A DNA stretch of 64,000 bases. Source: Burkholderiales bacterium. GTDB lineage: Bacteria > Pseudomonadota > Gammaproteobacteria > Burkholderiales > SG8-41. Position numbers and translations under genes: made by a program. The notes below the pieces were generated by a model that saw only the letters and a list, made by a program, of their open reading frames with translations, made no database searches and was not told where the DNA came from. Location: positions 1-64,000 of the forward strand of contig JAUXMZ010000047.1 of assembly GCA_030683105.1 (NCBI GenBank), given 5' to 3'. Of the stretch, positions 17,765 to 27,244 are shown one piece after another. Every line of letters begins with the position of its first letter. Position 1 is the first letter of the stretch.

Positions 17765-18970
17765 ATGTCGCATGTAATGAATACCTATAAGCGCCTCCCC
17801 GTGACTTTCGAGCGCGGGGAAGGCTCATGGCTATGGGATACGCAAGGCAAGCGCTACCTCGATGCGCTCGCCGGTATTGCCGTATGCGGTGTCGGCCACA
17901 GCCATCCGAAGCTGACGGAGGTGATGCGCGACCAGGTGGGCCGGCTCGTCCATACCTCCAATCTCTACGGCATCGCCCTGCAGGAACGTCTTGCCGACCG
18001 CATGGCCGGGATTTCGGGCATGGACAATATCTTTTTCTGCAATTCGGGCTGCGAGGCGAACGAGGCCGCGATCAAGCTTGCCCGCTATTACGGGCACCAG
18101 AAACAAATCGAATCGCCGGCCATTATCGTACTGGAAAAAGCCTTCCATGGCCGCACCATAGCAACACTGTCCGCCACCGGCAGCCGCAAGGTGCAGGCCG
18201 GCTTCGAGCCGCTGGTCGCCGGTTTCGTGCGCGTGCCGTTCGACGATCTTGAGGCGGTCAGGCGTGTTGCCGAAAACAACCGCAGCGTGGTCGCCGTGCT
18301 GGTCGAACTGATCCAGGGCGAAGGCGGCATCAATGTCTGCGACCCCGGTTATCTTAAAGGCCTGCGCGAAATCTGCGATGCCCATCAATGGCTGCTGATG
18401 CTCGACGAAGTGCAAAGCGGCACCGGCCGCACCGGAAAATGGTTCGCTTACCAGCACTCCGGCGTCAGGCCCGATGTGGTCACGCTGGCCAAGGGGCTGG
18501 GCAACGGCTTGCCTATCGGGGCCTGCCTGGCTGCCGGCGCAGCCGCGGATCTTTTCAAACCCGGCAGTCACGGTTCGACGTTTGGCGGCAATCCGCTGGT
18601 ATGCGCCGCGGCACTGGCCACGCTCGACATCATCGAGCAGGAAGGCCTGATGAACAATGCGGTTGAAATCGGGAACTTCATCCGCGCCGGGTTCGCCGAG
18701 CGGTTTGCCGGCAACTCCGGCGTAAAAGACATACGCGGCGTGGGCCTGCTGGTCGGCATCGAGCTTGCGCATCCGTGCGGCGAACTGGTGCAACTGGCGC
18801 TCGATGCGGGACTGCTGATCAATGTCACCGCCGACAACGTGGTGCGGCTGCTGCCGCCGCTTAATTTCACCCGCGAACAGGCCGGCATGGTCTTCGATAT
18901 CCTGACACCGCTGATACTCGACTTCCTGTCCCGGCAACCCGCGCCGCAGCCCGCCGCTCAGCCGGCTTAA
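17765..18970 (+). CDS. argD: Acetylornithine aminotransferase
   Basis: A class III PLP-dependent aminotransferase of 401 residues that converts N-acetylglutamate semialdehyde to N-acetylornithine (and often serves as succinyldiaminopimelate aminotransferase). Typical segments are DTQGKRYLDALAGIAVCGVG, FCNSGCEANEAAIKLAR (PLP phosphate contact), LMLDEVQSGTGRTG and the lysine-bearing TLAKGLGNGLPIGA (Lys near 243). It starts the argD-argF-argG series, all on the plus strand with short gaps, so these steps of arginine synthesis are probably co-regulated. Confidence 0.96.
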   Translation: MSHVMNTYKRLPVTFERGEGSWLWDTQGKRYLDALAGIAVCGVGHSHPKLTEVMRDQVGRLVHTSNLYGIALQERLADRMAGISGMDNIFFCNSGCEANEAAIKLARYYGHQKQIESPAIIVLEKAFHGRTIATLSATGSRKVQAGFEPLVAGFVRVPFDDLEAVRRVAENNRSVVAVLVELIQGEGGINVCDPGYLKGLREICDAHQWLLMLDEVQSGTGRTGKWFAYQHSGVRPDVVTLAKGLGNGLPIGACLAAGAAADLFKPGSHGSTFGGNPLVCAAALATLDIIEQEGLMNNAVEIGNFIRAGFAERFAGNSGVKDIRGVGLLVGIELAHPCGELVQLALDAGLLINVTADNVVRLLPPLNFTREQAGMVFDILTPLILDFLSRQPAPQPAAQPA

Positions 18971-19001
18971 GCTGTGCCGTTCCACCACTAGGCCGTAATT
19001 C

Positions 19002-19922
<921 letters not shown>

Positions 19923-19925
<3 letters not shown>

Positions 19926-19974
19926 CCGCCAAGGCTTCTTTTAAATACCCGCTTGACGGCTTTGGCGGCTAATA
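19923..19974. repeat. CCGCCAAG-type intergenic repeat hairpin
   Basis: TTAGCCGCCAAG at the left and CTTTGGCGGCTAA at the right form an imperfect inverted repeat. The loop contains AATACCCGCTTGACGG, also present at 1-20 and 21651-21666. It touches the argF stop codon. Confidence 0.7.
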
Positions 19975-19996
19975 AGCTTTTAATCAGTGAGAAAAT

Positions 19997-21217
19997 ATGA
20001 GTAAAATCAACAAAGTAGTGCTCGCCTACTCGGGCGGGCTGGATACGTCGGTGATCCTGAAATGGCTGCAGGACGTCTACGACTGCGAAGTCATCACGTT
20101 CACCGCCGACATCGGCCAGGGCGAAGAACTCGCGCCGGCGCGCAAGAAAGCGCAGATGTTCGGCGTGAAGCAGATTTTCATCGAGGATCTGCGCGACGAG
20201 TTTGTGCGCGATTTTGTTTTTCCGATGTTCCGCGCCAACGCTGTCTATGAGGGCGAATACCTGCTCGGCACCTCGATCGCGCGGCCGCTGATCGCCAAGC
20301 GCATGGTGGAGATCGCGCGCAAGTGCGGCGCAGATGCGATTTCTCACGGCGCTACCGGAAAGGGCAACGATCAGGTGCGCTTCGAACTCGGCGCCTATGC
20401 GCTGATGCCCAACGTCAAAATCATCGCGCCATGGCGCGAATGGGATCTGCTGTCCCGGGAGAAACTGCTCAAGTACGCGGACCAGCACGGCATCCCTGTC
20501 GATTACAAGAAGAAAAAAGGCGGCGGCGCGCCCTACTCGATGGACGCCAACCTGCTGCATATCTCCTACGAGGGCGGCATTCTCGAGGATCCGGACTTCG
20601 AACCCGAGGAGTCAATGTGGCGCATCACGATGTCACCCGAGAAAGCGCCCAACCGCCCTGAATATGTCGAGCTCGAATACCGCCGCGGCGATATCGTCGC
20701 GATCAACGGCAAGAAAATGATGCCGGAGCAGGTGCTGACCAAACTCAACCAGCTCGGCGGCAGGCACGGCATCGGACGGCTCGACCTGGTCGAAAACCGA
20801 TATGTCGGCATGAAATCACGGGGCTGTTATGAAACGCCGGGCGGCACCATCATGCTCAAAGCACATCGGGCGATGGAATCGATCACGCTCGACCGCGAGG
20901 TGCTGGCGCTGAAGGACGACCTGATGCCGCGCTATGCGCGCATGATTTACAACGGCTACTGGTTCAGTCCCGAGCGCAAACTCCTGCAGTCCCTGATCGA
21001 CGAGTCGCAGCGGCCGGTCAACGGCAAGGTGCGCCTCAAGCTTTACAAGGGAACGGCGCTGGTCGCCGGCCGCTCGTCGAAAACCGACTCGCTGTTTGAC
21101 GAGACCATCGCCACCTTCGAAGATGACAAAGGCGCCTACGACCAGGCCGACGCCACGGGCTTTATCCGCCTAAATGCGCTCAGAATGCGCATTGCCGCCA
21201 ACCGCCGCCGCAAGTAA
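19997..21217 (+). CDS. argG: Argininosuccinate synthase
   Basis: The 406-residue enzyme ligates citrulline and aspartate with ATP. The N-terminal PP-loop [16 protein letters not shown] (about 9-24) binds ATP. Other conserved segments are [21 protein letters not shown] and [16 protein letters not shown]. Length and motifs are those of the betaproteobacterial type. It completes the argD-argF-argG group. A REP-like palindrome begins three bases after the stop. Confidence 0.97.
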   Translation: MSKINKVVLAYSGGLDTSVILKWLQDVYDCEVITFTADIGQGEELAPARKKAQMFGVKQIFIEDLRDEFVRDFVFPMFRANAVYEGEYLLGTSIARPLIAKRMVEIARKCGADAISHGATGKGNDQVRFELGAYALMPNVKIIAPWREWDLLSREKLLKYADQHGIPVDYKKKKGGGAPYSMDANLLHISYEGGILEDPDFEPEESMWRITMSPEKAPNRPEYVELEYRRGDIVAINGKKMMPEQVLTKLNQLGGRHGIGRLDLVENRYVGMKSRGCYETPGGTIMLKAHRAMESITLDREVLALKDDLMPRYARMIYNGYWFSPERKLLQSLIDESQRPVNGKVRLKLYKGTALVAGRSSKTDSLFDETIATFEDDKGAYDQADATGFIRLNALRMRIAANRRRK

Positions 21218-21219
21218 CC

Positions 21220-21290
21220 AGGAGTTTGTCGGACCAAGCCCCGGCAAACTCCTAAAATGAAAAGCACTAAAGAACGAGGCAAAAATAACA
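21220..21290 (+). repeat. REP-like palindrome with conserved tail, copy 3
   Basis: AGGAGTTTGTCGG and CCGGCAAACTCCT (21220-21232 and 21241-21253) form a hairpin with a single mismatch. The tail AAAATGAAAAGCACTAAAGA, then ACGAGGCAAAAA, matches the inverted copy at 17510-17550. It could also serve as the argG transcription end, but lacks a T-run. Confidence 0.75.
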
Positions 21291-21292
21291 CC

Positions 21293-21604
21293 ATGTCCAA
21301 GTTCGACAATGTTTCGGTCGTCACAAAAGCCAATGTCTACTTCGACGGCAAGTGCGTGAGCCACACGGTCCACTTCCCCGATGGCAGCCGCAAGTCCATC
21401 GGCGTCATTTTTCCGAGCACGCTAACGTTCAAAACCGCCGAACCCGAACTGATGGAAATCACGGCAGGCAGCTGCCGAGTGCGGCTGCCCGGAGACAAGG
21501 ACTGGCGCATTTGCCGCGCCGGCGATAGCTTCAGCGTGCCCGCCAATTCGAGCTTCGACATCGAACCGCTTGAAACGCTCGATTACGTGTGCCACTTTGG
21601 TTAA
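21293..21604 (+). CDS. ppnP: Pyrimidine/purine nucleoside phosphorylase (DUF1255 cupin)
   Basis: A 103-residue single-domain cupin of the PpnP (YaiE) family, which phosphorolyses several nucleosides to base plus ribose 1-phosphate. The family pattern is visible: a [15 protein letters not shown] start, then [11 protein letters not shown] and a terminal DYVCHF. The frame opens at 21257, but the first 12 residues are encoded by the repeat tail. The ATG at 21293 gives the standard [10 protein letters not shown]-terminus. Confidence 0.92.
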   Translation: MSKFDNVSVVTKANVYFDGKCVSHTVHFPDGSRKSIGVIFPSTLTFKTAEPELMEITAGSCRVRLPGDKDWRICRAGDSFSVPANSSFDIEPLETLDYVCHFG

Positions 21605-21629
21605 GTTTTCTTGGTTTTTAGAACAAAGA

Positions 21630-21825
21630 TGAACCGCCAAGATTCTTTTTAATACCCGCTTGACGGGTACGCCATGGCCGCCAAGAAAAGCAAACCAATT
21701 TTTTAATCAATCATACGCACCCAGCCTCGCCTCTTTCCGATCTTTGGTAACATTAAATGTCATGTAAGTCCCCGTATCTGCTTTTTGTCTTTCTTGGCGT
21801 CTTGGCGCCTTGGCGGTTAAATTGA
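21630..21825. repeat. Cluster of CCGCCAAG / CTTGGCGN repeats
   Basis: Between ppnP and the proteasome-homologue gene lie AACCGCCAAGATTC, then TTCTTTTTAATACCCGCTTG and ACGGGTACG (near-identical to the first 30 bases of the window), then GCCGCCAAGAAAAG. At 21793-21816 there are three 8-nt units CTTGGCGT, CTTGGCGC, CTTGGCGG. The block resembles repeats at 1-85, 19923-19974 and 31143-31262. No gene was seen in this stretch. Confidence 0.7.
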
Positions 21826-21835
21826 TTTTTCCAGC

Positions 21836-22414
21836 ATGACCACCATCGCCGTCGTCAAAAAAAACGGTTACGCCGCGATTGCCGCCGACACCCTGACCAA
21901 GTGGGGTTCGGGCAAGGAAACCGCCGAGTACGTGCTGAACCACTCCAAGATACTGAAGGTCGGCGACAGCTACCTGGGCGTGACGGGTGACGCGACCTTC
22001 AAGACCATCCTGCGCGACTATTTCTCCCGGCCCAAGGTCTATGCGCATTTCGCCACTCCTCTTGAAATATTCAAAACCTGGCAAAAATTGCACGCGGCGC
22101 TCAAGCACGACTATTATCTGCACACCGGCGGCGGGGAAGACGAAGCCCTGGAATCGACGCGCATCGATGTTCTCATTGCCAACCCTCACGGGATTTTCGG
22201 TGTCGCCGCACACCGCACGGTGCAGGAGTTCTCGAAGTTCTACGCTTTCGGCAGCGGCAGCGACTATGCGCTGGGAGCGCTGTATACAAGCTACACTCAG
22301 TCGCGCAAATCCGCCGAGGATATTGCGCAGCTTGCGATCAAGACCGCCGCCGAGTTTGACGACGGTACCGGGCTGCCCGTTACGTCGTTTGCAGTAAAAT
22401 TACGCCACAAGTAA
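21836..22414 (+). CDS. Proteasome-like Ntn-hydrolase, betaproteobacterial proteasome homologue (BPH) type
   Basis: A 192-residue protein with the proteasome/HslV beta-subunit fold. The N-terminus is [19 protein letters not shown]. After removal of Met this leaves Thr as N-terminal nucleophile, with the family acidic residue in AADT and the basic residue near HSKILKV. The later segment [13 protein letters not shown] matches the (A/G)xGSGxxYAxxA strand-helix of HslV and 20S subunits. HslV proper is accompanied by hslU and has TTIVSVRR at the start. Here no hslU is present, and length and sequence suit the BPH family described from Thiobacillus and related genera as a double-ring complex. Its partner ATPase and substrates are unknown. 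It precedes yajQ. Confidence 0.8.
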   Translation: MTTIAVVKKNGYAAIAADTLTKWGSGKETAEYVLNHSKILKVGDSYLGVTGDATFKTILRDYFSRPKVYAHFATPLEIFKTWQKLHAALKHDYYLHTGGGEDEALESTRIDVLIANPHGIFGVAAHRTVQEFSKFYAFGSGSDYALGALYTSYTQSRKSAEDIAQLAIKTAAEFDDGTGLPVTSFAVKLRHK

Positions 22415-22430
22415 ACCCAGGGAGCCGCTC

Positions 22431-22922
22431 ATGCCATCATTTGATATCGTTTCCGAGGTTAACCAGGTCGAAGTGAATAACGCGGTGGATCAAAGCAACA
22501 AAGAGATCACCAACCGCTTCGACTTCAAGGGCTCGGATGCCCGGGTAGAGTACAACGAAAAAGAAAAGATTCTGGCCGCCTATGCCGATGACGATTTCAA
22601 GCTCGACCAACTGCGCGACGTGCTGACCGGCAAACTCGCCAAGCGCGGCCTCGACGTGCGCTGCCTGGAACCGGGCACCGTCGAAAAAATCTCCGGCAAC
22701 AAGGTCAAGCAGAACATCACCACCCGCGTCGGCGTCGAGCAGGAACTCGCCAAGAAAATCGTCAAACTCGTCAAAGACAGCAAGCTCAAGGCCCAGGCCA
22801 GCATTCAGGGTGACACCGTGCGCATCACCAGCGCGAAGAAAGACACGCTGCAAGAGGTCATCGCCCTGGTGCGCAAATCGATCACGGATTTTCCGCTGCA
22901 GTTCAAGAATTTCAGGGATTAA
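22431..22922 (+). CDS. yajQ: YajQ family nucleotide-binding protein (DUF520)
   Basis: A 163-residue protein starting [20 protein letters not shown] with the conserved [19 protein letters not shown] segment. It has two ferredoxin-like halves that bind nucleotides; some members bind cyclic di-GMP and act on LysR regulators. It has a good ribosome binding site (AGGGAG) and lies 16 bases after the proteasome-homologue gene. The stop is followed at once by a heptad-repeat hairpin. Confidence 0.95.
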   Translation: MPSFDIVSEVNQVEVNNAVDQSNKEITNRFDFKGSDARVEYNEKEKILAAYADDDFKLDQLRDVLTGKLAKRGLDVRCLEPGTVEKISGNKVKQNITTRVGVEQELAKKIVKLVKDSKLKAQASIQGDTVRITSAKKDTLQEVIALVRKSITDFPLQFKNFRD

Positions 22923-22925
22923 TAC

Positions 22926-23029
22926 GGTGATTGGTGATTGGTGATTGGTGACTAGTGAATGGGAAAACCGAACCAGCTAAAACGCTTGTTTACGCTTCAC
23001 CAATCACTAGTCACCAATCACTAATCGCC
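22926..23029. repeat. Heptad-repeat hairpin, locus A (GTGATTG units)
   Basis: Left arm 22927-22961 is five 7-nt units: GTGATTG three times, GTGACTA, GTGAATG. Right arm 22996-23028 is the inverted counterpart, with units CAATCAC and TAGTCAC. An 18-bp stretch (GTGATTGGTGACTAGTGA) pairs perfectly. The loop is about 34 bases. It lies between convergent genes, and the right arm covers the last codons and stop of the amidotransferase gene. Confidence 0.85.
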
Positions 23030-23740
23030 GCTTCTGAGGCCCTTCACCCACTGGTCATAAATGCGGTCGGCGACGGCATTGAGCGCACCGACTTTCCGGT
23101 CAATACCGTCCATCATCTCTTCCGGCGTCTGCACCGAGGCTAGCTTCGCCGCCAGGGGCGCGACTTCCTTCCCCCAGTCCTGGCACCACCTGCTTATCAG
23201 ATCCCTGGTCATCTCGACGTGGCACTGCATTGCGAGATGATGCCCCAGTACGAACGCCTGATTCTCGCAATAAGGGCTGGAAAGCAGCCGTACCGCGCCC
23301 GGGGGAATATTGAATGTCTCGCCATGCCAGTGAAAGGCATCGAACGAAACCGGCAGACCGCCAAACCATGAACCGGCCAGCGGATTGCCGACAACATCGA
23401 CCCGCCCCCAGCCGATCTCCTTGACCGCGTTGCGCGTGACCGTGCCGCCCAGCGCTTTGGCCATCAGTTGCCCGCCGAGACAGTGGCCGATCACGGGCAC
23501 GCCGGCATCCGCTGCGGCGGCGATCAGGCCCAAGGACAGAGGGATCCACGGCAAATCATCGTTGACGCTCATCGGCCCGCCCATGAACGCCATGCCGCTG
23601 AATTCACTCGGATTTTTGGGCACCATTGCGCCCTCGTCAATTTTGATCACCTGCCACGGGATGTCGTGGACCGAAAGATATGTGGCAAAATAACCCGGCC
23701 CCTCGGTTGCTGCGTGTCTAAAGATGGCAACCGGTTTCAT
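23021..23740 (-). CDS. Type 1 glutamine amidotransferase (GMP synthase glutaminase-like)
   Basis: A 239-residue protein with the class I glutamine amidotransferase domain: nucleophile Cys87 in VIGHCLGGQL and the histidine region FHWHGETF. There is no ATP pyrophosphatase domain, so this is a stand-alone member of the kind annotated as GMP synthase-like or gamma-glutamyl-type hydrolases. Its amide acceptor is unknown. The ATG at 23740 has an AAGGAG ribosome binding site and overlaps the stop of a 28-codon upstream frame that shares its first residues. The final codons are encoded within a heptad-repeat arm. Confidence 0.88.
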   Translation of the reverse strand: MKPVAIFRHAATEGPGYFATYLSVHDIPWQVIKIDEGAMVPKNPSEFSGMAFMGGPMSVNDDLPWIPLSLGLIAAAADAGVPVIGHCLGGQLMAKALGGTVTRNAVKEIGWGRVDVVGNPLAGSWFGGLPVSFDAFHWHGETFNIPPGAVRLLSSPYCENQAFVLGHHLAMQCHVEMTRDLISRWCQDWGKEVAPLAAKLASVQTPEEMMDGIDRKVGALNAVADRIYDQWVKGLRSGD

Positions 23741-23823
23741 CGTGGCTCCTTGCCATCTTCAGTGCAGGCTAATGTCAGTCCGGCTGACGTTATGCCGGAG
23801 CTAAAGATGGCGACTGGTTTCAT
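23737..23823 (-). other. 28-codon upstream reading frame copying the amidotransferase start
   Basis: On the minus strand, ATGAAACCAGTCGCCATCTT starts a frame reading MKPVAIFSSGITSAGL and ending with TGA at 23737-23739, which overlaps the ATG of the amidotransferase gene. The first seven residues equal those of the main gene (MKPVAIF), and 21 of 23 bases match. It looks like a partial duplication of the gene start. It might act as a coupled leader peptide, but it has no visible strong Shine-Dalgarno sequence. Confidence 0.5.
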
Positions 23824-23845
23824 GGCTGCGGACATAAGGTCACAT

Positions 23846-24493
23846 ATGAAGCATGGTAGTGCACTCGCTGCGATTTTCCTACTGATGCCGCTTGCCGCGC
23901 CTGCCGCAGACGTCAACGTCATCGGTCTTTTCAACGGCAAGGCGGTACTGGTGATCGGCGGCGGCAAACCCCGCACGATGGCGGCGGGCGAGACCTCGCC
24001 CGAAGGTATCAGGCTCGTCAGCGCCACCAGCGAGTCCGCCGTGGTGGAGATCGGCGGACGGCGCCAGACGCTGACTCCGGGCCACAATGCCTATACCACC
24101 GCGGCGCCTGCGGACACGGGCGTTGCCAGCGTCATCCTGAATGCCGATGCGCGCGGCCATTTCGTCACTACCGGAACCATCAACGGCGCCACCATACAGT
24201 TCCTGGTGGATACCGGCGCGACCGCCATCACACTCTCCAGCAGCGATGCCAGGCGCCTGGGCATCAACTACCTTGCCGGCTCCCGCGCCCAGACGCAGAC
24301 AGCCAACGGCGTCGTGCCGGTCTACAAGATCAAACTGGATACCGTCCGTGTCGGTGGCGTCACGGCCAACAACGTCGATGCGGTCATCATCGAAAGCAAT
24401 GCGCTGCCGATTGCGCTGCTGGGCATGAGTTTTCTCAATCGCATGGAGATGAAGCGCGACGGCCTGACGATGACACTGACCAAACGCTACTGA
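23846..24493 (+). CDS. Retropepsin-like aspartic protease, secreted (TIGR02281 type)
   Basis: A 215-residue protein with a signal peptide (ALAAIFLLMPLAAPA) and a clan AA aspartic protease domain. The catalytic motif VDTGATAITLS lies near residue 123, followed by a hydrophobic-hydrophobic-glycine segment (ALLGMSFL). A single motif implies a homodimer, as in retropepsins. The open frame extends far upstream but overlaps the divergent amidotransferase; the ATG at 23846 gives a proper signal peptide. Such proteins occur widely in proteobacteria. Their substrates are not known. Confidence 0.87.
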   Translation: MKHGSALAAIFLLMPLAAPAADVNVIGLFNGKAVLVIGGGKPRTMAAGETSPEGIRLVSATSESAVVEIGGRRQTLTPGHNAYTTAAPADTGVASVILNADARGHFVTTGTINGATIQFLVDTGATAITLSSSDARRLGINYLAGSRAQTQTANGVVPVYKIKLDTVRVGGVTANNVDAVIIESNALPIALLGMSFLNRMEMKRDGLTMTLTKRY

Positions 24494-24495
24494 CG

Positions 24496-25113
24496 TTACC
24501 GTGGTCCTGCGGCCCTCGCCGGCGCGCGCTTCTCCCAGCGATAGAGCCGCACCGGTGGAATGTTGAAGAGTTCGACTTCTATCTGCGCCGAGCCCAGCAG
24601 CGGGCTGGTCAGCGCATTGACCTGATCGCTTACCTGGTACGCCACGAATCGCCCCCCGGGAGCGAGCATGGCCGAGATGGTATCCAGAATCTGCAAACCC
24701 GTTACGCGATTAATCGTGGAAAATGGTATTCCCGAAACCACCGCGTCGGGGGCGGCAAGCCCGTATGAGGCCAGAACGCTCTCGAGTTCATGGGCGCAGC
24801 CGCAGTGCACGATGAGACGGGCATCCGTAATGCGGCCCACCAGTTCGCATAGCTGCGGATTGATTTCGATGACCAGGAGTTTCGCGTCCGGCGCCATCGC
24901 GCCGAGGATCGCCCGTGTCGTGCCGCCGGTGCCGGCCCCGAGTTCGACCACGGTGCGAGCCGACCGGATTTCCGCCATTTCCACGATTCGCCGCTCGAGA
25001 AAGCGCGAACTGGGAACGATGGACGCCACCTGGCGCGGACGCTTCAAAAATTCCTGAAGGAACACGACTCGATCGAGTATTCCCATGCGCAGTTGCTGAG
25101 CTATTTGTTTCAA
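24496..25113 (-). CDS. Phospholipid N-methyltransferase-like SAM methyltransferase
   Basis: A 205-residue class I methyltransferase with motif I VVELGAGTGGTTRAI (about 55-69), an acidic VIEINPQL strand-2 end and a VSGIPF motif resembling that of PmtA-type phosphatidylethanolamine N-methyltransferases. The early segment ASIVPSSRFLERR also fits this group. A TTG at 25113 is preceded by GGGAG at the right distance and is preferred; an in-frame ATG lies at 25086. It ends two bases from the convergent protease gene. The likely role is phosphatidylcholine or methylated PE formation, not proven. Confidence 0.82.
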   Translation of the reverse strand: MKQIAQQLRMGILDRVVFLQEFLKRPRQVASIVPSSRFLERRIVEMAEIRSARTVVELGAGTGGTTRAILGAMAPDAKLLVIEINPQLCELVGRITDARLIVHCGCAHELESVLASYGLAAPDAVVSGIPFSTINRVTGLQILDTISAMLAPGGRFVAYQVSDQVNALTSPLLGSAQIEVELFNIPPVRLYRWEKRAPARAAGPR

Positions 25114-25226
25114 TTGCTACTCCCTGGAATGATCATATCTGCCGCTAATGTCGACATTTCCCTGCCCGTCCTGACCGCCGTCGGATGCACGTTCCGTTTT
25201 CATGCCGCGTAATCCGGCGCACGGCG

Positions 25227-26417
25227 CTATTTCCGGAGTCCGGAGAATTTCTTGTACAGTTCCGGCGCCAGCGCAAAAAACGCTTCATTGGCCCGCTTGT
25301 TGGAAATATTGGTCACGACGACCATGGCAAAATCGCGGCCGGGCTCGATCCAGATATGCGCCAGGTTTTTCCCGTTGGAGCCGCCGTGATACAGCAGCGG
25401 CACCGGGGCCCACTCCACGTCGAGTTGTCCCCAGCCGAGCCCGTATTTGCCGTGCGACGGCGTGCCGGGAGCCGCGTCTTTTATCGTCGGCATCCCGACC
25501 ACCGGCGTGTGCAGCTTTCTCATCGTTTCCGGACTGACGAGCCGGGGTCCGCGCCTGCCTTCGCCGGCGTTCCATCCGGCCCAGCGCGCGAAATCGAGCA
25601 CCGACATGTGCGCGATGCCGGCAGGACCGATGACCGGCGGCCCGTCCGCATCCGGTCCGCCAAGGAACGCTTTGATTTTGCCGTTCAGTATCTCATGGCT
25701 GAGCGGCGCATCGATCTTACCCATGCTCATCTGTTGGCCCAGCCCTGCCGTTTTGAGGTCCAGCGGAATGAAAATGCGCTCCGTCATCAGCTCGTCCCAG
25801 GTCCTGCCGGTAGCGCGCTCGATCATGGCGCCGGCGGTGAGATAGCCCATGTTCGCGTAAGCGAAGCGGCTACCCGATGCCGACTCGAGAGGCTGCTTGC
25901 TCCTGCCCCACTCCTTCATCACCCAGTAGCGCTGCTCGTCCAGATTCCCATCCTCGAATACAGACTTGGCCCACAAGTCGAAAATGGCCTGATTGTCGGA
26001 AGGGATGCCGCTGGTATGCGACAGCAATTGCTCCAGCGTCACGCGCAGGAAATCTGCATCCGCCATTTCCCTGAGTTCCGGAAAAACCTCGGCAACGGTT
26101 GAGTCCCAGCGCAGCTTGCCCTGCTCCACCAACATGGCTGCCAGCAGCGCCGTCATCGCCTTGGTATCGGAGCCAAGATGGAAGCGGTCGTTAAGCGTCA
26201 CCAGAATTTTTGTGCCGGCCCGGCGCGTGCCGACCGCTCCGGCGGCGATGATCTTGCCGTCCCTGACCACCGCTGCTGCGAGCGCCGGCAGTTCGTACCT
26301 GGCGAGATAGGGCGTGAGTTCTGAGTTAAGCGATGATTGTGCCTGGGCAGCGCCGGCAACACAGGAAAATGCCAGAACCATCAGTGTGTTGCGAAGAAGC
26401 AAGCAATCACGAAGCAT
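25227..26417 (-). CDS. Serine hydrolase of the beta-lactamase / class C PBP family
   Basis: A 396-residue exported protein with a signal peptide ending near AGAAQAQS. Catalytic motifs are Ser83-x-x-Lys86 in GSDTKAMTA, YANMGY (Y-x-N) near residue 180 and HGGSNGKN (H-x-G in place of K-T-G) near residue 360. These are the marks of class C-like esterases and D-aminopeptidases rather than clinically relevant beta-lactamases. It follows a HAD hydrolase gene on the same strand. The substrate is unknown. Confidence 0.9.
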   Translation of the reverse strand: MLRDCLLLRNTLMVLAFSCVAGAAQAQSSLNSELTPYLARYELPALAAAVVRDGKIIAAGAVGTRRAGTKILVTLNDRFHLGSDTKAMTALLAAMLVEQGKLRWDSTVAEVFPELREMADADFLRVTLEQLLSHTSGIPSDNQAIFDLWAKSVFEDGNLDEQRYWVMKEWGRSKQPLESASGSRFAYANMGYLTAGAMIERATGRTWDELMTERIFIPLDLKTAGLGQQMSMGKIDAPLSHEILNGKIKAFLGGPDADGPPVIGPAGIAHMSVLDFARWAGWNAGEGRRGPRLVSPETMRKLHTPVVGMPTIKDAAPGTPSHGKYGLGWGQLDVEWAPVPLLYHGGSNGKNLAHIWIEPGRDFAMVVVTNISNKRANEAFFALAPELYKKFSGLRK

Positions 26418-26477
26418 GGCGAGTTTCCTTTTTTTGCTGGCTGCACTACTACACGGACGATTCCAACCGCGGGAACA

Positions 26478-27119
26478 TCATTTTCCGGACCACGCCTGGG
26501 TCAGCGCCTTTTCGATATCGGCAAACGATTTTACATGAACCGCCTGCATGCCGACTTTCCTCGCCGCTTCCACATTATCCTTGAAGTCATCGAAAAAAAG
26601 TATTCCCGGCAGCGGCGTCCCCATCGCCTGGGCGACGGCCGAGTATGCCTGGGGCTCGGGTTTGCGCCGGCCCAGATCGGAGGACACAAACACCTTGCGG
26701 AACATGCTCAGTGTGGAGGCATATTCCCGCGCCCAGTAGTCATGGTGGGCGGCGTTCGAGTTGCTGAAGACATATAGCGGAAAACGCGACTGCACGCCGC
26801 GCAGCAAGCGCGCGATGCCGGGAACTTCCCTGACAAAAACCGCGTTCCAGCCGCGTTCGAACTGCTTATCAGTCAGCCTGATGCCAAGAGATGACCGCAG
26901 AGACTCGAAGTAATCTGCCACCGGGATCTCGCCACGCTCGTGGCGTTCATAATAGACGTCCATCGAAAACCGCGACTCGAGGGTTGCTGCCGGCACGCCG
27001 GAGTCGGCACTCCACGCTTCGAATACGCGCCGAAAATCAATATCGACTATCACGCCGCCCAGATCGAACAGCAGCGCGTCCACGGAAGGTTTTTTTGCTG
27101 AGGCCAAGATAGATATCAA
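26478..27119 (-). CDS. HAD-IA family phosphatase, YihX-like
   Basis: A 213-residue haloacid-dehalogenase superfamily protein. It starts with LLFDLGGVIVDIDF, has VFSNSNAAHHDYW as motif II, a lysine in GRRKPEP (motif III) and FFDDFKDNVEAA (motif IV). This closely follows E. coli YihX (alpha-D-glucose-1-phosphate phosphatase), including the glycine replacing the second aspartate of the usual DxD. Substrate assignment is therefore tentative. The frame begins with TTG at 27119 without a strong ribosome binding site, and a GTG about 12 codons downstream is an alternative. Confidence 0.85.
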   Translation of the reverse strand: MISILASAKKPSVDALLFDLGGVIVDIDFRRVFEAWSADSGVPAATLESRFSMDVYYERHERGEIPVADYFESLRSSLGIRLTDKQFERGWNAVFVREVPGIARLLRGVQSRFPLYVFSNSNAAHHDYWAREYASTLSMFRKVFVSSDLGRRKPEPQAYSAVAQAMGTPLPGILFFDDFKDNVEAARKVGMQAVHVKSFADIEKALTQAWSGK

Positions 27120-27244
27120 CGTGCACTAGCCGCCTGCTGGCAGGCGTATAATAATCACATATAATCAACTAGTTATAGTGTTACGCTGCGCCCTCTGCCG
27201 CAACGGCACGGGTTGCAGATCACACCCGGCGCCGCGCAGCAGCG

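Noticed and set aside
21836-22414. HslV (ClpQ)
   Set aside because: No hslU is adjacent, and the N-terminal and loop sequences differ from HslV. The BPH group is the better fit.
22926-23029. Possible CRISPR-like array
   Set aside because: The repeats are 7 nt, contiguous and without spacers, and are mirrored as an inverted arm. There is no cas gene in the window.
25227-26417. Clinically relevant class C beta-lactamase
   Set aside because: The S-x-x-K and Y-x-N motifs are present, but the third motif is H-x-G, as in esterase/peptidase relatives, and nothing in the neighbourhood (no AmpR) suggests resistance.
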